From: Cannabis sativa
Lineage: Eukaryota; Streptophyta; Magnoliopsida; Rosales; Cannabaceae
DNA: 64,000 bases
NCBI RefSeq assembly: GCF_029168945.1
Contig: NC_083605.1
Coordinates: 23,635,280 to 23,699,279 of the forward strand
Direction: 5' to 3'
The position numbers and the translations under genes are program-made. The notes under the pieces are model-generated. The model was not told the origin of the DNA. It worked only from the letters and a program-made list of their open reading frames with translations, and did no database searches. Below are positions 36,900-48,138 of this stretch, piece by piece; positions within the stretch are counted from its first letter, which is position 1; every line of letters starts with the position of its first letter.

Positions 36900-37360
36900 T
36901 TCAACCCCTCACATCTAGGATGGGGTGTATTTATAGGCTCTAGTGGCCTGGTGTACAAAGTGGTCCCATGGGGACAAAATGTCTCTTTCTCGGTGCATGT
37001 TGCAGGTGTTGGAGGTAGTCTAGCGCCCCGTACCCTTGTCTGGTGTCAGGTGGTGCCCAATTGTAGGTTGCAGGAGGATGGTTGCAGTGTGTGGTCTCCG
37101 GGTACACGTGCATGGTCCCCAATTGCATGTCGGGTGGTCCCCAGATACAGGTTGTAAGAGAGTGGTTGCAGCGTACCCTTGGTCGGGTCATCAGGCCTCG
37201 CATGTCCGTTGTCGCTGCTACTTATACCTCCTTTCTTTCAGTCTTCAAAAGGCGTGGTTTTACGCTTTTTCCTTGCACGTCTTGTCCTTTGATTCCTTTC
37301 CGAATGTCATTCTTGTCACCATGCATTCACCTCTCTCCTTATCCTCATACTCCTCCAAAA
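36900..37360. repeat. GC-rich degenerate repeat region, possible LTR fragment
   Basis: Contains 'GGGGTGTATTTATAGGC' (TATA-like) and then loosely repeated phrases (GGTTGCAGGAGGATGGTTGCAG, CAGGTTGTAAGAGAGTGGTTGCAG; GTGCCCAATTG, GTCCCCAATTG). The G+C content is well above the flanks. Similar style is seen near 62690-63130. It is probably retrotransposon-derived, but the family is unknown. Confidence 0.4.
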
Positions 37361-37600
37361 CACCTTCACCCAATGCACACAACGGCTCGCATGCGAGGCC
37401 CCCATGGGCTTGCATGCGAGCCCCCAACTCCCAGCACTCAACACACACGACTTGCATGCGAGCCCCACATCCCCTCGCACCATGCCAAGCTCACACCCCT
37501 TCCCCCTCACCTACGACTCGCACACCCTTTACCACTCACCCACGACTCGCATGCGAGCCCCCCATGCACTCGCTCTGAGACTCCCCTGCACGTGACGTCT
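37361..37600. repeat. Cluster of 12-bp palindrome CTCGCATGCGAG
   Basis: Perfect CTCGCATGCGAG at 37386-37397 and 37546-37557, with one-base variants CTTGCATGCGAG at 37409-37420 and 37451-37462. Each is followed by GCCCC. The surrounding sequence is C-rich and pyrimidine-biased. All frames are open because of composition, not because of a gene. Confidence 0.7.
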
Positions 37601-37764
37601 ATCCACACATGTATAGCCTCTCCTTCTTTTGCCCGCACTCTCGTCATAAGATCACTAAGGAACTAACAGCGAATAGCACGGGTGCTCCATCGTGGGTCGA
37701 ACAGATGCTCCACCATTCGCATAAAGGCTTCACGACTCATCCAAATGCCCCCAGCTCACCCAAC

Positions 37765-37880
37765 GGCTCATGGACTCGCACAACATCCCATGGGCTCGCA
37801 CAATAGCCATGGGCTCGCACAACAACCCATGGGCTCGCACAACAACCCATGGGCTTGCACAATAGCCATAGGCTCGCATG
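37765..37880. repeat. 20-bp tandem repeat, about six units
   Basis: Units of CATGGGCTCGCACAACAACC type. Matching GGGCTCGCAC positions occur at 37792, 37811, 37831 and 37851, with an earlier degenerate unit at 37772. The last unit degenerates into GGCTCGCATGCC, which links it to the palindromes at 37386-37557. Confidence 0.75.
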
Positions 37881-37909
37881 CCAAGTTGTTACAATTTAGA
37901 AGCCTTAGT

Positions 37910-38593
37910 ATTTTTGCTAGGCCGGAACATAAAAACCGCTAAACCGTGGGAACCGCCTAACCCATTAGAATCCGCCCGCATGGAAACCGCCCATTAAAAA
38001 ACCGCAAAAATTGGGTTGGGTTGAGTTTTAACCCGTTGATTGGCGGGCGGGTATGGGTTCGCCTAAAAGGAGCGGGTCCAACCCGTACCCATTATTTATT
38101 ATTATTATATATATATTTTAAAAAAGTTTATTCCTAAGGCTGCCTAAAACAAAAACAAAAAAAAAAAAAAACCTAAAACTAATTGTCGCACTATGTGTGA
38201 AAGTAAATAACTGCTTTATAGTTATTTAGATGGTGGCTTTAACTTGTGACTGTAAACCAAACCAAAGCTTCAATTTTGGTGATAATATAGTATACCACAG
38301 GTTGTATTGGTATGGGGGAAGGGAGGGAGATATTTTTTTGCTGAGTAAAATTTACATATGTTGTTTAAGCAAAAAGTGGAGTCTATACTTGTGGCAATAT
38401 ACTTTGGAAATTTTGATTTTTAAGCAACCCAAACCGCCCAAAAAACCGCATAAAACCGCCTTCTAAAAAACCGCCCAACCCAAACTTTTATTGGGCAGGT
38501 ATGGGTTGTGATTTTAAAAAACCGCCAAATAAAAAAACCGCCAAACCGCCCAAAAACCGCCCAACCCAACCCATGTGCAGGCCTAATTTTTGC
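37910..38593. mobile_element. Non-autonomous hAT element, 668 bp, target duplication ATTTTTGC
   Basis: Element 37918-38585 with termini TAGGCCGGAACAT and, reversed, TAGGCCTGCACAT. ATTTTTGC lies at 37910-37917 and 38586-38593. Dense AACCGCC repeats lie inside both ends. The middle is AT-rich, with no transposase. Confidence 0.93.
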
Positions 38594-39090
38594 CATAACT
38601 CTCTCGATATATAGTAAAATTGGACGATTCAAGAGGCATTGGAAAGATGAGAAAGATACATATCAATCTTCTGTTTATGACAAGATATATTTCTGAACGC
38701 ATCACTATGAAAATCCTCCAACAATCGTAACTTAGTAAGTTGATCTTACTAACTCTACTCATGAGTTGTTGCGGAATTGACCTATGAATTGCACGAATAT
38801 ACCCCGAGACTTGCAAGCATGGATTCTTAAGATTAACGAGCCTTAGGCCATATACATTAATTCAATCATTCTTTGTCCGACTCTTACAGTCGATCTCTGT
38901 CCACCGCTAGGACTAATTGTTTGTAAATACAATATTTGGTTCTTATCAAAAATATATATAGTATTAAAGTTTGTAATGCCATTTTCTCAGCGATTTACTA
39001 CATTATTTGATGCAACCGCAACAAGTGTTTTTGATCTTGCTTGTAACTCAGTTAGAGTTATTTGTGAGTCTGTCAAACTAGCCATTAAAA
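38594..39090. other. Non-coding interval
   Basis: Unclassified sequence with no gene. Near 39040-39090 it reads like the tail of a LINE RNase H frame, but too little is left to call. Confidence 0.4.
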
Positions 39091-39745
39091 CTAGAGTGTT
39101 AGGTTTTAATAGTTTAAAGTTTAAAAAGAAGGGATGTTCATGTAATAGATAAAATTAGATCTTTATGATTTGCTTCTCATTTTGAGGGCTGCTTGATTTT
39201 TGTAGTCTCACTTTGTATTGTTGAGTTTTGTTTGAATAAAAAATAATTTCTTTGCTAAAAAAATATTATACTATATAATGAGTTGAAGATATTTTAAAAT
39301 ATTATTGTTCTTATATCAAACAAATAAATAAATAAAATGAACCTGTAAATTTAAACTAATCTTTAACTATGTACATATTATATTCTTACATCTATGTAAA
39401 ATACTTAAATTTTTAAAATAACCAAAAAAAATAAAATAAAAGCTAGAGTGTTGGGTTTTAATAGTTTAAAGTTTAAGAGAAGGGATGTTCATGTAATAGA
39501 TAAAATGAAATCTTTATGATTTGCTTCTTTTGAGGGCTGCTTGATTTTTGTAGTCTCACATTATATTGTTGACTTTTGTTTGACTAAAAATTATTTTCTT
39601 TGCTAAAAAAAATATTATGCTATATAATGGGTTGAAGATATTTTAAAATATTATTATTCTTATGTCAAATAAATAAATAAAATGAATCTACAAATTTAAA
39701 CTAATCTCTAACTGTATACATATTATGTTCTTACATGTACGTAAG
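39091..39745. repeat. Direct duplication, period about 352 bp
   Basis: CTAGAGTGTT(A/G)GGTTTTAATAG begins at 39091 and again at 39443. The copies stay similar for about 300 bp, through GAGGGCTGCTTGATTTTTGTAGTC and TTTCTTTGCTAAAAAAA. The TTTGTTTGAATAAA...CTTTGCT(A)n pattern resembles a plant LINE 3' end, so this may be a duplicated LINE 3' tail. Confidence 0.75.
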
Positions 39746-40793
39746 AGGAGGATTGAACTCAACAACTCAAGGTTCTTGATCTTTATGCTGTAATTTTTCT
39801 ATAATGTTTGATGAACTAAAATTTATATGTTATATTTTTTTTTATATATATATATAGGACAAAATTATGGTATGAACTATTGTTTTGTTCTTATGGTAGA
39901 GAAGTTTTTACAAACCATAGATAATAAATTTAATAGTAATAAATAGGTGGATGTATAATAATGATACATATTTATACTACATTATATTATTTTTTAAAAT
40001 ATTTTAATAATATATAACAAGTAAAAGTAAATATTATTTTTAAAATAATAATTAAATAATATATTCTCTCTCCACTCAATTCTTCTTCTTCACCCTATTT
40101 TTTTACTGTCACTAAAAGTTTTAGGTTGTGTGTGCAACCCATTGCCAACTCTTTCTCTTTCTTCTTTTTCTTTTTCTTCTTCCTATTTCTCAATTTTTGT
40201 TTTATTTCTTCAATGTTTCTTCAATTTGTAATTTTCCTTTTTGCATGTGCTATTCCTTCTCTTTTTCATGGAGTGATTGTACAGAACACTTCGTTTTTGT
40301 ATCGGAGGAATCGACTATGTACCAAAAAAATTGGCCCAAAAATTTTGGAATACATATTTATCATATATATTCTTAATCAATTTAAAATCTTAGTTTCATG
40401 TTTGGTAATTGCTTTTACATATTTTATGAAATTTTTTTGTTAAAAGGTACATCGATTAGAGATTTATTTATTTTTTTTTTTGTGATTTTTTTTTTCATAT
40501 CAACAATTTCATTCTTATTAAAATCTTCACATATGATTTCAGTAACCAAATTACATTGAAATTCAAGCCAAATGTTTGAGCATTAAATAGTTGTTAGAGA
40601 CCTAAAAACATGACAATATAAGATGATAGGTGATGTGGAAGATAAATGCATGTTAACCAACTATATATTTAGTGGTAGGATATTTTCACCCACGTAGAAG
40701 GCCATAACAAGGAGTGATATTCAGATAAATACTAACGCGCAACTCATTAAACACCACGAGAGTGTTCATCAACAGTGCTAACGCCAATATTCC
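39746..40793. other. AT-rich interval before the Athila element
   Basis: Contains a short (TA)n run near 39843-39857, an AT-rich stretch (39940-40070) and a CT/T-rich patch (40075-40210). No supported gene. Confidence 0.5.
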
Positions 40794-42316
40794 TGATAAC
40801 TCTAAGATTTAGAGTTATTTTCATATCTTTAAGCTTGAATTTAATGTGAATTGTGGAGCAATTAATGTTTATATTGTGTAATTGTGTCTAGTTTGTTGTG
40901 TCTTTGTAATAAATGGAAGTGTGTGTGTTAGTAAGTGTTAAATAGACTTATGTTATTGTTTTTATGTGTTTTAAGCAGAAAAAATACAAGAATAGTTATT
41001 TGAAAATGTTTGGGACAAGGAGAAAAAAGGAGCAGGAAAATGATTATTGCTGACTGGCATTGCTGTAGCACTCATCGCGTAGCAATTTGTCAGCCCAGTA
41101 AGTTTATTTTGGCAGATAGTCCAGCTGGCTTTAATGAAAAGAAAAACGAGCTGAGGTGGCGGAATTTGGCTATTGACTCAACAAACATGTGGAAAATGAA
41201 GGATAAGTGGGTGATGATTGGGATTTCCAATTAGGGTAAACTTTGGTACCCTAATTGGGGGGCAAAAGGAGAAAAAGGAAGAAATTAGAAAAGAGGTGGC
41301 TGCACTTGAATACCAGTACGAAAATCACAGCAGCAAAAAGGAGAGAAAAGGTACAAAGAAGAAGAGAGTACAAAGAAGAAGAAGATTGAGAAGAAGGAGA
41401 AGAAGGCAACAACCAAAGGAAGGATTTGAGCTCATCACTCATTTCCCTTGCTCTCTACTTCGTTTGTATCATTTCCTTCTCTTCAAGTTCTCTTTAACTC
41501 CATGAACAATATGTTTTCTAGTTTTGAGTTTTTAATTTCAGCTATGAACTAAACTTTTTGAGATTTGGGTGGTTATGAACCCTTGTATGGACTAGTGTTT
41601 TGATTTTGCAATGATGAAGTAATCTTGGCTTAGTTCAATTAGTTGTGATGAAATGTTGAATGAATGTTAATGTTTGGCCATTTTTAACATTTAGCAAGCT
41701 AGATCTTACTTGGAAAAGTAAGACCTAGTTGAACCCTTCTAATTGATGCATGATTTTTACCTTTACTTTTAGGTATTAATTAGTAGTGAAATAGGAATAT
41801 TTTGCTACCATGTATAACTAAGGATTTGATGCTCTATTGGGCTATTTGTGATCTAAACTGATGTAGGAATGCATTGTGAGATTGTGAATGGTTTATTGCA
41901 AGTTTTGGAAAAAGCTTGCTGGTTTTTTTGAAATCTGTTAACTTTCCCAGGATTGCTGAGTCATTGCTGTGTCATTGCTGTATCAACTGGGACATACAAG
42001 TGGAAATTAATCACCCAAGTCTATTTTCCAAATCTGAAAGTACCACCATTTTAATCACTTTTAGTTTCTTATTTTTAGTTTATTTAGTTTAAAAAATTAG
42101 TTCTCAAGTTTAGATTCAAAGCTATCAATTTTTTTGTGAATTAATGTGTGACTTTATTTTATTTTTATTTGAAATTCTTGGAATTACTTTTAGTTGATTT
42201 AACATTATTTAGTAAAAAGTCCCTGTGGAGACGAACTTTGATTTACTTATCATTGTATTACTTGTTTGTGATTGTGTACACTTGCGCAATTATAAAGCAA
42301 TAGAATTTTCACAACA
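40794..42316 (+). repeat. 5' LTR of Athila-type Ty3 element, 1523 bp
   Basis: Begins TGATAACTCTAAGATTTAGA, containing the palindrome TAACTCTA/TAGAGTTA, and ends ...TTTTCACAACA just before the primer binding site. TG...CA termini fit an LTR. No second copy was found in the window, so the boundaries rest on the primer site, the termini and the expected layout, not on a matched pair. Confidence 0.65.
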
Positions 42317-42322
42317 AGTTTT

Positions 42323-42340
42323 TGGCGCCGTTGCCGGGGA
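42323..42340 (+). other. Primer binding site (tRNA-Asp type)
   Basis: TGGCGCCGTTGCCGGGGA is the characteristic primer site of Athila and related Ty3 elements, complementary to the 3' end of aspartate tRNA. It sits 6 bp after the proposed LTR end and about 100 bp before the gag start. Confidence 0.9.
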
Positions 42341-42443
42341 CTTTAAGTTCTAAATTTTGTTTTATCAACTAATTGACATTCTAAGAATTTTTGTGCTTTT
42401 AATCTTGCTGGTTTTTCTTTGAAATCTCAGGTATCTATAGTGT

Positions 42444-45400
42444 ATGAACCAACAAGAGGACTTTGAACTTGCTCCTATTGATCCCGAGATTGAACGCACA
42501 TTCCGAAGAAGAAGAAGGGTTCAAAAGGCTAAGGGCCGAGACATCATGGCTGAAAATTTTGATGATGATGGGGTTGCTCCACAAATTGTTAATCCCATCA
42601 TATTGGCAGATGATCGAGCAAGGGCTACAAGGGAGTATGCAGCCCCCATGTTTAATGAGCTCAATCCAGGCATTGTGAGGCCTGAAATACAAGCACCGCA
42701 CTTTGAGCTCAAGCCAGTGATGTTTCAAATGCTCCAAACCGTGGGGCAATTCAGCGGGTTGCCAACTGAAGATCCTCACCTCCATCTCCGTTCATTCTTG
42801 GAGGTGAGTGATTCTTTCAAGATCCAAGGAGTGAGTGAAGAGGTGTTAAGGTTGAAGCTATTCCCATTCTCACTACGAGACCGAGCTAGATCATGGCTCA
42901 ACACTTTGCCGCCTGATTCTGTGACCAATTGGAATGACCTTGCTGAGAAGTTTCTGAGGAAATACTTTCCTCCTACTAGAAATGCAAAATTCAGAAGTGA
43001 GATCATGTCTTTTCAGCAACTTGAAGAAGAGTCCACAAGTGATGCGTGGGAGAGGTTTAAGGAACTTTTGCGAAAGTGTCCACATCATGGCATTCCACAT
43101 TGTATTCAGATGGAGACTTTTTATAATGGCTTGAATGCAGCTTCTCGAATGGTGTTAGATGCATCGGCCAATGGTGCTATTTTGTCGAAGTCTTACAATG
43201 AAGCATTTGAGATTTTGGAGACCATTGCAAGTAACAACTACCAATGGTCCAACACTAGAGCTCCAACAAGTAGAAAAGTGGCGGGGGTCCTTGAGGTAGA
43301 TGCAATAACAGCTTTGACAGCTCAAATGGCTTCCATGACGAATGTTTTGAAGAATTTGAGTATTGGGAACGCTAAAAATATTCAACCAGCTGCTGCCATT
43401 CAAAGTGATGATATCTCATGTGTGTTTTGTGGAGAAGGGCATGTGTTTGAGAAGTGTCCATCTAATCCGGAGTCCGTTTGTTACATGGGAAATCAGAATT
43501 TTAATAGAAACAATGGGGCATTCTCAAACTCTTACAATCAATCTTGGAAGAATCATCCTAATTTGTCTTGGGGAGGTCAAGGAGCAAGCTCAAGTACCGC
43601 ACCAGCCCAAGGAAGACAAGCATATCCACCGGGTTTTTCACAACAACCCCGACATTCACAACATGCTCAAAATGCCCAACCAAGTTCTTTGGAAAGTCTA
43701 ATGCGGGATTATATGGCAAAAAATGATGCGGTGATACAAAGTCAAGCTGCCTCTCTTCGAAACTTAGAGTTGCAACTTGGACATTTGGCCAATGAATTGA
43801 AAGCTAGGCCGCAAGGTTCTTTGCCTAGTGACACGGAGAATCCAAGGAGGGATGGGAAGGAGCAATGCAAATCCATTCACTTGAGGAGTGGCAAGCAACT
43901 GAAAAATTCCGAGGAGGAAATAAAGGGTAGTGGGGAGCCCACTTCAATCCAAAACGACGAAAAATTGAGTAAAAAAACTGCCCAGGAAATTGCTGATACC
44001 AGACCAGTTGATACAGCATCGGGTCAGCAATCTGACAGTCAGCAATCCGCACCAGTATGTACTAAACCACCCCTTCCATTTCCTCAAAGATTTCGGAAAC
44101 AGCAGCAAGATGGGCAATTCAAGAAGTTTTTAGATGTGTTGAAGCAGCTCCATATCAATATTCCCTTGGTGGAAGCATTGGAGCAAATGCCAAACTATGT
44201 CAAGTTCTTAAAAGACATTTTGACAAAGAAAAGGAGGTTGGGGGAGTTTGAAACTGTAGCTCTTACCGAAGGATGCAGCGCCATGTTGAAAAGTAAGATT
44301 CCACCGAAGTTGAAGGATCCGGGTAGTTTTACAATCCCTTGTTCTATTGGGGGGCGGGATGTTGGAAGAGCTTTATGTGATTTGGGTGCAAGCATCAACC
44401 TCATGCCTATGTCGATCTTTAAGAAGTTGGGTATTGGTGAAGCACGTCCTACAACTGTTACATTGCAACTTGCTGACAGGTCCATGGCCCATCCGGAAGG
44501 AAAAATAGAAGATGTTCTAGTACAGGTTGACAAGTTCATTTTTCCAGCTGATTTCATCATCCTAGACTATGAAGCTGATAGAGATGTGCCTATTATCTTG
44601 GGTCGACCATTCCTTGCTACCGGGAGAACTCTGATTGATGTGCAAAATGGGGAGCTCACAATGAGGGTGAATGACCAAAAAGTCACCTTTAATGTGTTCA
44701 ATGCTATGAGATTTCCGGATGAGATAGAAGAGTGCTCTCGCATAAGTGTAATTGACTCGATAGTGGCTGAAAAATTTCACAAGGAAGCTTGGAAGGATGA
44801 GAAATTTATAAGTTCTTTTGAGCTGGAAGACTTGAGTGAAGATGAAGACAACCAAGTTGCTTGGGTGGAGCCATTGCAACCTATTCCTAACTTCAAGAAG
44901 CCCTTTGAATCTTTGGAGTTGAAGGAAAGTAATTTTAAGCCTCCAAAACCCTCCATCCAAGAACCACCGAAGTTGGAGTTGAAACCATTGCCAAGCCATC
45001 TGAAGTATGCCTATTTGGGGGAGAATGACACGCTACCAGTTATTATAGCATCAAACTTGGTAGTTGAAGATGAAGGTGCTTTGCTAAAGGTGTTGAAAAA
45101 GCATAAGAAAGCAATCGGGTGGACTATGGCGGACATAAGGGGTATTAGTCCAACGATTTGCACGCACAAGATACTTTTAGAAGCTGGTTGTAGCAATTCT
45201 GTTGAGCATCAGCGAAGATTGAATCCCGTCATGAAAGAAGTGGTGCGAAAAGAAGTGATCAAGTGGCTAGATTATGGTATTGTGTACCCAATTTCGGATA
45301 GCTCATGGGTTAGTCCTGTTCAATGTGTGCCCAAGAAAGGAGGAGTCACTGTGGTGGCTAATGCAAACAATGAGTTGATTCCTACTCGAACCGTGACCGG

Positions 45401-47882
45401 TTGGAGGGTGTGTATGGACTACCGGAAGCTAAACAATGCTACTCGGAAGGATCATTTCCCGCTGCCATTTATTGACCAAATGTTGGATCGTTTGGCGGGA
45501 AAAGAGTTTTATTGCTTTCTTGACGGATATTCGGGTTACAATCAGATTTCTATAGCACCAGAAGATCAAGAGAAAACCACCTTCACTTGTCCATATGGTA
45601 CCTTTGCCTTTAGGAGGATGCCATTTGGATTGTGCAATGCTCCCGCGACTTTCCAAAGGTGTATGATGGCTATTTTCTCGGATATGGCTGAGAGTATTTT
45701 GGAGATATTCATGGATGACTTCTCTATCTACGGGGATTCATTTGGGGTTTGTTTGGAGAATTTGGAAAGAGTGTTAGCAAGATGTGAAGAAACCAACTTG
45801 GTGCTTAATTGGGAGAAATGCCACTTCATGGTTCAAGAGGGTATTGTGTTGGGTCACAAAGTGTCTAGCAAGGGGATAGAAGTTGACAAGGCAAAGCTAG
45901 AAGTGATTGAGAAGCTACCAGCCCCTACCACGGTGAAAGGCATAAGAAGCTTCCTTGGACACGCGGGTTTCTATAGGCGCTTCATTAAAGACTTTTCTAA
46001 GGTGTCCAAACCCTTGTGTAACTTGCTAGAACAAAATAGACCATTTGAGTTTACCGCTGAATGTAATGAAGCATTTTTGAAGTTGAAGACGACTCTTGTT
46101 ACGGCCCCCGTGATTGTAGCACCCGATTGGTCATTGCCCTTTGAACTCATGTGTGATGCAAGTGATTTTGCCGTTGGGGCTGTTCTTGGGCAGCGGAAGA
46201 ATAAGATCTTTCATTCCATTTATTATGCAAGCAAAACTCTTGTTGATGCCCAAATTAACTACACCACTACTGAGAAAGAGTTGCTAGCGGTGGTTTTTGC
46301 CTTTGAGAAATTCAGATCGTATCTTGTGGGAACCAAGGTGGTTGTGTATACTGACCACTCGGCAATCAAGTATTTGATAACCAAGAAAGATTCTAAACCG
46401 AGGCTTATTCGTTGGGTTTTGTTGCTACAAGAGTTTGACTTGGAAATTCGAGACAGAAAAGGGACAGAAAACAAAGTGGCGGATCATCTCTCTAGGTTGG
46501 AAACTAACAATCACAGCAGCCACTTAGAGGGAGAATTCCAAATTCAAGACTCATTCCCAGATGAGCAACTGCTAGTGGTAGAGCAAACACGGGTACCATG
46601 GTATGCAGACATTGTCAATTACTTAGTTGGAGGTGCCTATCCACCTGATTTTACCAAGCAGCAGCTCAAAAAGTTCCTTCATGATAGCAAGTTTTATTTT
46701 TGGGATGAGCCATACTTGTACAAGCAGTGCCCCGATCGTATTATGCGGAGATGTGTGCCAATGGGTGAAGTTAGAAGCATCTTGGAGCATTGTCATTCAG
46801 CTCCTTATGGTGGCCATTTTGGTGGACAACGCACGGCGGCCAAGGTTTTTCAATCTGGGTATTATTGGCCTTCTATTTTTAAAGATGCTCATGCTTTTGT
46901 TCAACAATGTGATCGCTGCCAGAGAGTTGGAAATATCTCCGCCAGGAATGAAATGCCTCTTAATTGTATCTTGGAGGTGGAGTTGTTTGACGTGTGGGGT
47001 ATCGACTTTATGGGACCTTTCCCACAATCCTTTGGGAATCTCTACATTCTAGTGGCGGTGGATTATGTGTCAAAGTGGGTGGAGGCAATTGCTAGTCCCA
47101 AGAATGATGCTCGAGTGGTTATGAAGTTCCTTCATAAACATGTTTTTACAAGGTTTGGGACTCCTAGAGCTTTGATAAGTGATGAGGGAACACACTTTGT
47201 GAACAAAGTGTTGGCTGCCCTCTTGGCCAAATATAGTGTAAAACACAAAATTGCTACTGCCTATCACCCACAGACTAACGGGCAAGCTGAAATATCTAAT
47301 CGGGAAATTAAAGGCATATTGGAGAAGGTTGTAAATCCCAACAGAAAAGATTGGTCCCAACGCCTCGATGATGCACTTTGGGCGTATAGGACAGCATATA
47401 AAACTCCTCTAGGCATGTCTCCATATCGCCTAGTTTATGGGAAAGCATGCCATCTTCCCGTGGAGTTAGAACACAAGGCATTTTGGGCACTAAAAAATCT
47501 CAATATGGATATTTCAGCAGCTGGAGAAGCAAGAAAGTTACAGCTGAATGAGTTGGATGAATTGCGTTTGTTTTCCTATGAGAATGCTAAATTGTACAAG
47601 GAGAAGACAAAGAGATGGCATGATGAGAGAATCAAGGAAAGAGTTTTTGCAAAAGGACAAGAAGTGTTACTCTTTAATTCAAGGCTCAAACTCTTTCCTG
47701 GAAAATTAAAGTCCCGTTGGTCTGGCCCGTTTACTGTGCAAGAAGTGACTCCTTTTGGTGCGATTACAGTGAAAGATCAACAATCCGGGAGGGAATTTAA
47801 AGTGAACGGGCAGCGGTTGAAACACTATTGGAGAGGCGAGGTCAACCGAGAGAAGACCTCAATTTCTTTGAAAGATGCTTGA
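42444..47882 (+). CDS. Athila-type Ty3/gypsy gag-pol polyprotein, 1812 aa, intact frame
   Basis: One open frame from ATG 42444 holds the whole retrotransposon protein set. Gag capsid domain about residues 100-230; zinc knuckle-like C326-C329-H333-C338; aspartic protease with DLGA at 646-649 (most families have DSGA); reverse transcriptase about 960-1140 with FMDD at 1089-1092; RNase H about 1230-1350 ([12 protein letters not shown]); integrase with an HHCC zinc module near 1445-1495 and core D1521, D1580, E1616 (35 residues between the last two). Together these package, copy and insert the element. No stop or frameshift interrupts 5.4 kb, which suggests recent activity. An env-like frame is not seen downstream, and the 3' LTR is not visible. 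Confidence 0.92.
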   Translation: MNQQEDFELAPIDPEIERTFRRRRRVQKAKGRDIMAENFDDDGVAPQIVNPIILADDRARATREYAAPMFNELNPGIVRPEIQAPHFELKPVMFQMLQTVGQFSGLPTEDPHLHLRSFLEVSDSFKIQGVSEEVLRLKLFPFSLRDRARSWLNTLPPDSVTNWNDLAEKFLRKYFPPTRNAKFRSEIMSFQQLEEESTSDAWERFKELLRKCPHHGIPHCIQMETFYNGLNAASRMVLDASANGAILSKSYNEAFEILETIASNNYQWSNTRAPTSRKVAGVLEVDAITALTAQMASMTNVLKNLSIGNAKNIQPAAAIQSDDISCVFCGEGHVFEKCPSNPESVCYMGNQNFNRNNGAFSNSYNQSWKNHPNLSWGGQGASSSTAPAQGRQAYPPGFSQQPRHSQHAQNAQPSSLESLMRDYMAKNDAVIQSQAASLRNLELQLGHLANELKARPQGSLPSDTENPRRDGKEQCKSIHLRSGKQLKNSEEEIKGSGEPTSIQNDEKLSKKTAQEIADTRPVDTASGQQSDSQQSAPVCTKPPLPFPQRFRKQQQDGQFKKFLDVLKQLHINIPLVEALEQMPNYVKFLKDILTKKRRLGEFETVALTEGCSAMLKSKIPPKLKDPGSFTIPCSIGGRDVGRALCDLGASINLMPMSIFKKLGIGEARPTTVTLQLADRSMAHPEGKIEDVLVQVDKFIFPADFIILDYEADRDVPIILGRPFLATGRTLIDVQNGELTMRVNDQKVTFNVFNAMRFPDEIEECSRISVIDSIVAEKFHKEAWKDEKFISSFELEDLSEDEDNQVAWVEPLQPIPNFKKPFESLELKESNFKPPKPSIQEPPKLELKPLPSHLKYAYLGENDTLPVIIASNLVVEDEGALLKVLKKHKKAIGWTMADIRGISPTICTHKILLEAGCSNSVEHQRRLNPVMKEVVRKEVIKWLDYGIVYPISDSSWVSPVQCVPKKGGVTVVANANNELIPTRTVTGWRVCMDYRKLNNATRKDHFPLPFIDQMLDRLAGKEFYCFLDGYSGYNQISIAPEDQEKTTFTCPYGTFAFRRMPFGLCNAPATFQRCMMAIFSDMAESILEIFMDDFSIYGDSFGVCLENLERVLARCEETNLVLNWEKCHFMVQEGIVLGHKVSSKGIEVDKAKLEVIEKLPAPTTVKGIRSFLGHAGFYRRFIKDFSKVSKPLCNLLEQNRPFEFTAECNEAFLKLKTTLVTAPVIVAPDWSLPFELMCDASDFAVGAVLGQRKNKIFHSIYYASKTLVDAQINYTTTEKELLAVVFAFEKFRSYLVGTKVVVYTDHSAIKYLITKKDSKPRLIRWVLLLQEFDLEIRDRKGTENKVADHLSRLETNNHSSHLEGEFQIQDSFPDEQLLVVEQTRVPWYADIVNYLVGGAYPPDFTKQQLKKFLHDSKFYFWDEPYLYKQCPDRIMRRCVPMGEVRSILEHCHSAPYGGHFGGQRTAAKVFQSGYYWPSIFKDAHAFVQQCDRCQRVGNISARNEMPLNCILEVELFDVWGIDFMGPFPQSFGNLYILVAVDYVSKWVEAIASPKNDARVVMKFLHKHVFTRFGTPRALISDEGTHFVNKVLAALLAKYSVKHKIATAYHPQTNGQAEISNREIKGILEKVVNPNRKDWSQRLDDALWAYRTAYKTPLGMSPYRLVYGKACHLPVELEHKAFWALKNLNMDISAAGEARKLQLNELDELRLFSYENAKLYKEKTKRWHDERIKERVFAKGQEVLLFNSRLKLFPGKLKSRWSGPFTVQEVTPFGAITVKDQQSGREFKVNGQRLKHYWRGEVNREKTSISLKDA

Positions 47883-47894
47883 TCATTGTAATTT

Positions 47895-47990
47895 GGGGTG
47901 CCTAAAGAAAAAAAAAAAAAGATTGAATTGAAAAAAAAAAAAAAATTGAAAAAGAATGAAAAGAAAAAAAAATTCAGTGAAAGGCACCCC
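47895..47990 (+). other. Hairpin just after the gag-pol stop
   Basis: GGGGTGCCT (47895-47903) pairs with AGGCACCCC (47982-47990) around an almost pure purine, A-rich loop of about 78 bases. It starts 12 bases after the stop codon. It could be an RNA structure of the element; function unknown. Confidence 0.55.
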
Positions 47991-48138
47991 TTGAAAAAAA
48001 GAAAAAAAAAGAAAAAAAGAAAAGCAAGCCCTCACTTGATTTTCTTCTCTTTTTTTTTTTTTTTTTTGGCCCAATCTTTCTTTCTTTTGACTTTCAACTA
48101 GTGAAATAAAAGCCCAACATCATGGCCCATAACACTTA

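Noticed and set aside
37036..37666. Two long overlapping frames as genes
   Set aside because: Several frames are open at once because of C-rich, repeat-rich composition.
37765..37880. CRISPR-like array
   Set aside because: Direct 20-bp tandem units with no spacers, in a plant nuclear context.
41010..41505. Two short + frames as genes
   Set aside because: They lie within the proposed Athila 5' LTR and have no domain features.
42323..42340. tRNA gene signal
   Set aside because: Only the tRNA 3'-end complement is present; it is a primer binding site.
47898..48101. Lys-rich frame after gag-pol as a protein
   Set aside because: It comes from the A-rich purine tract and not from coding constraint.
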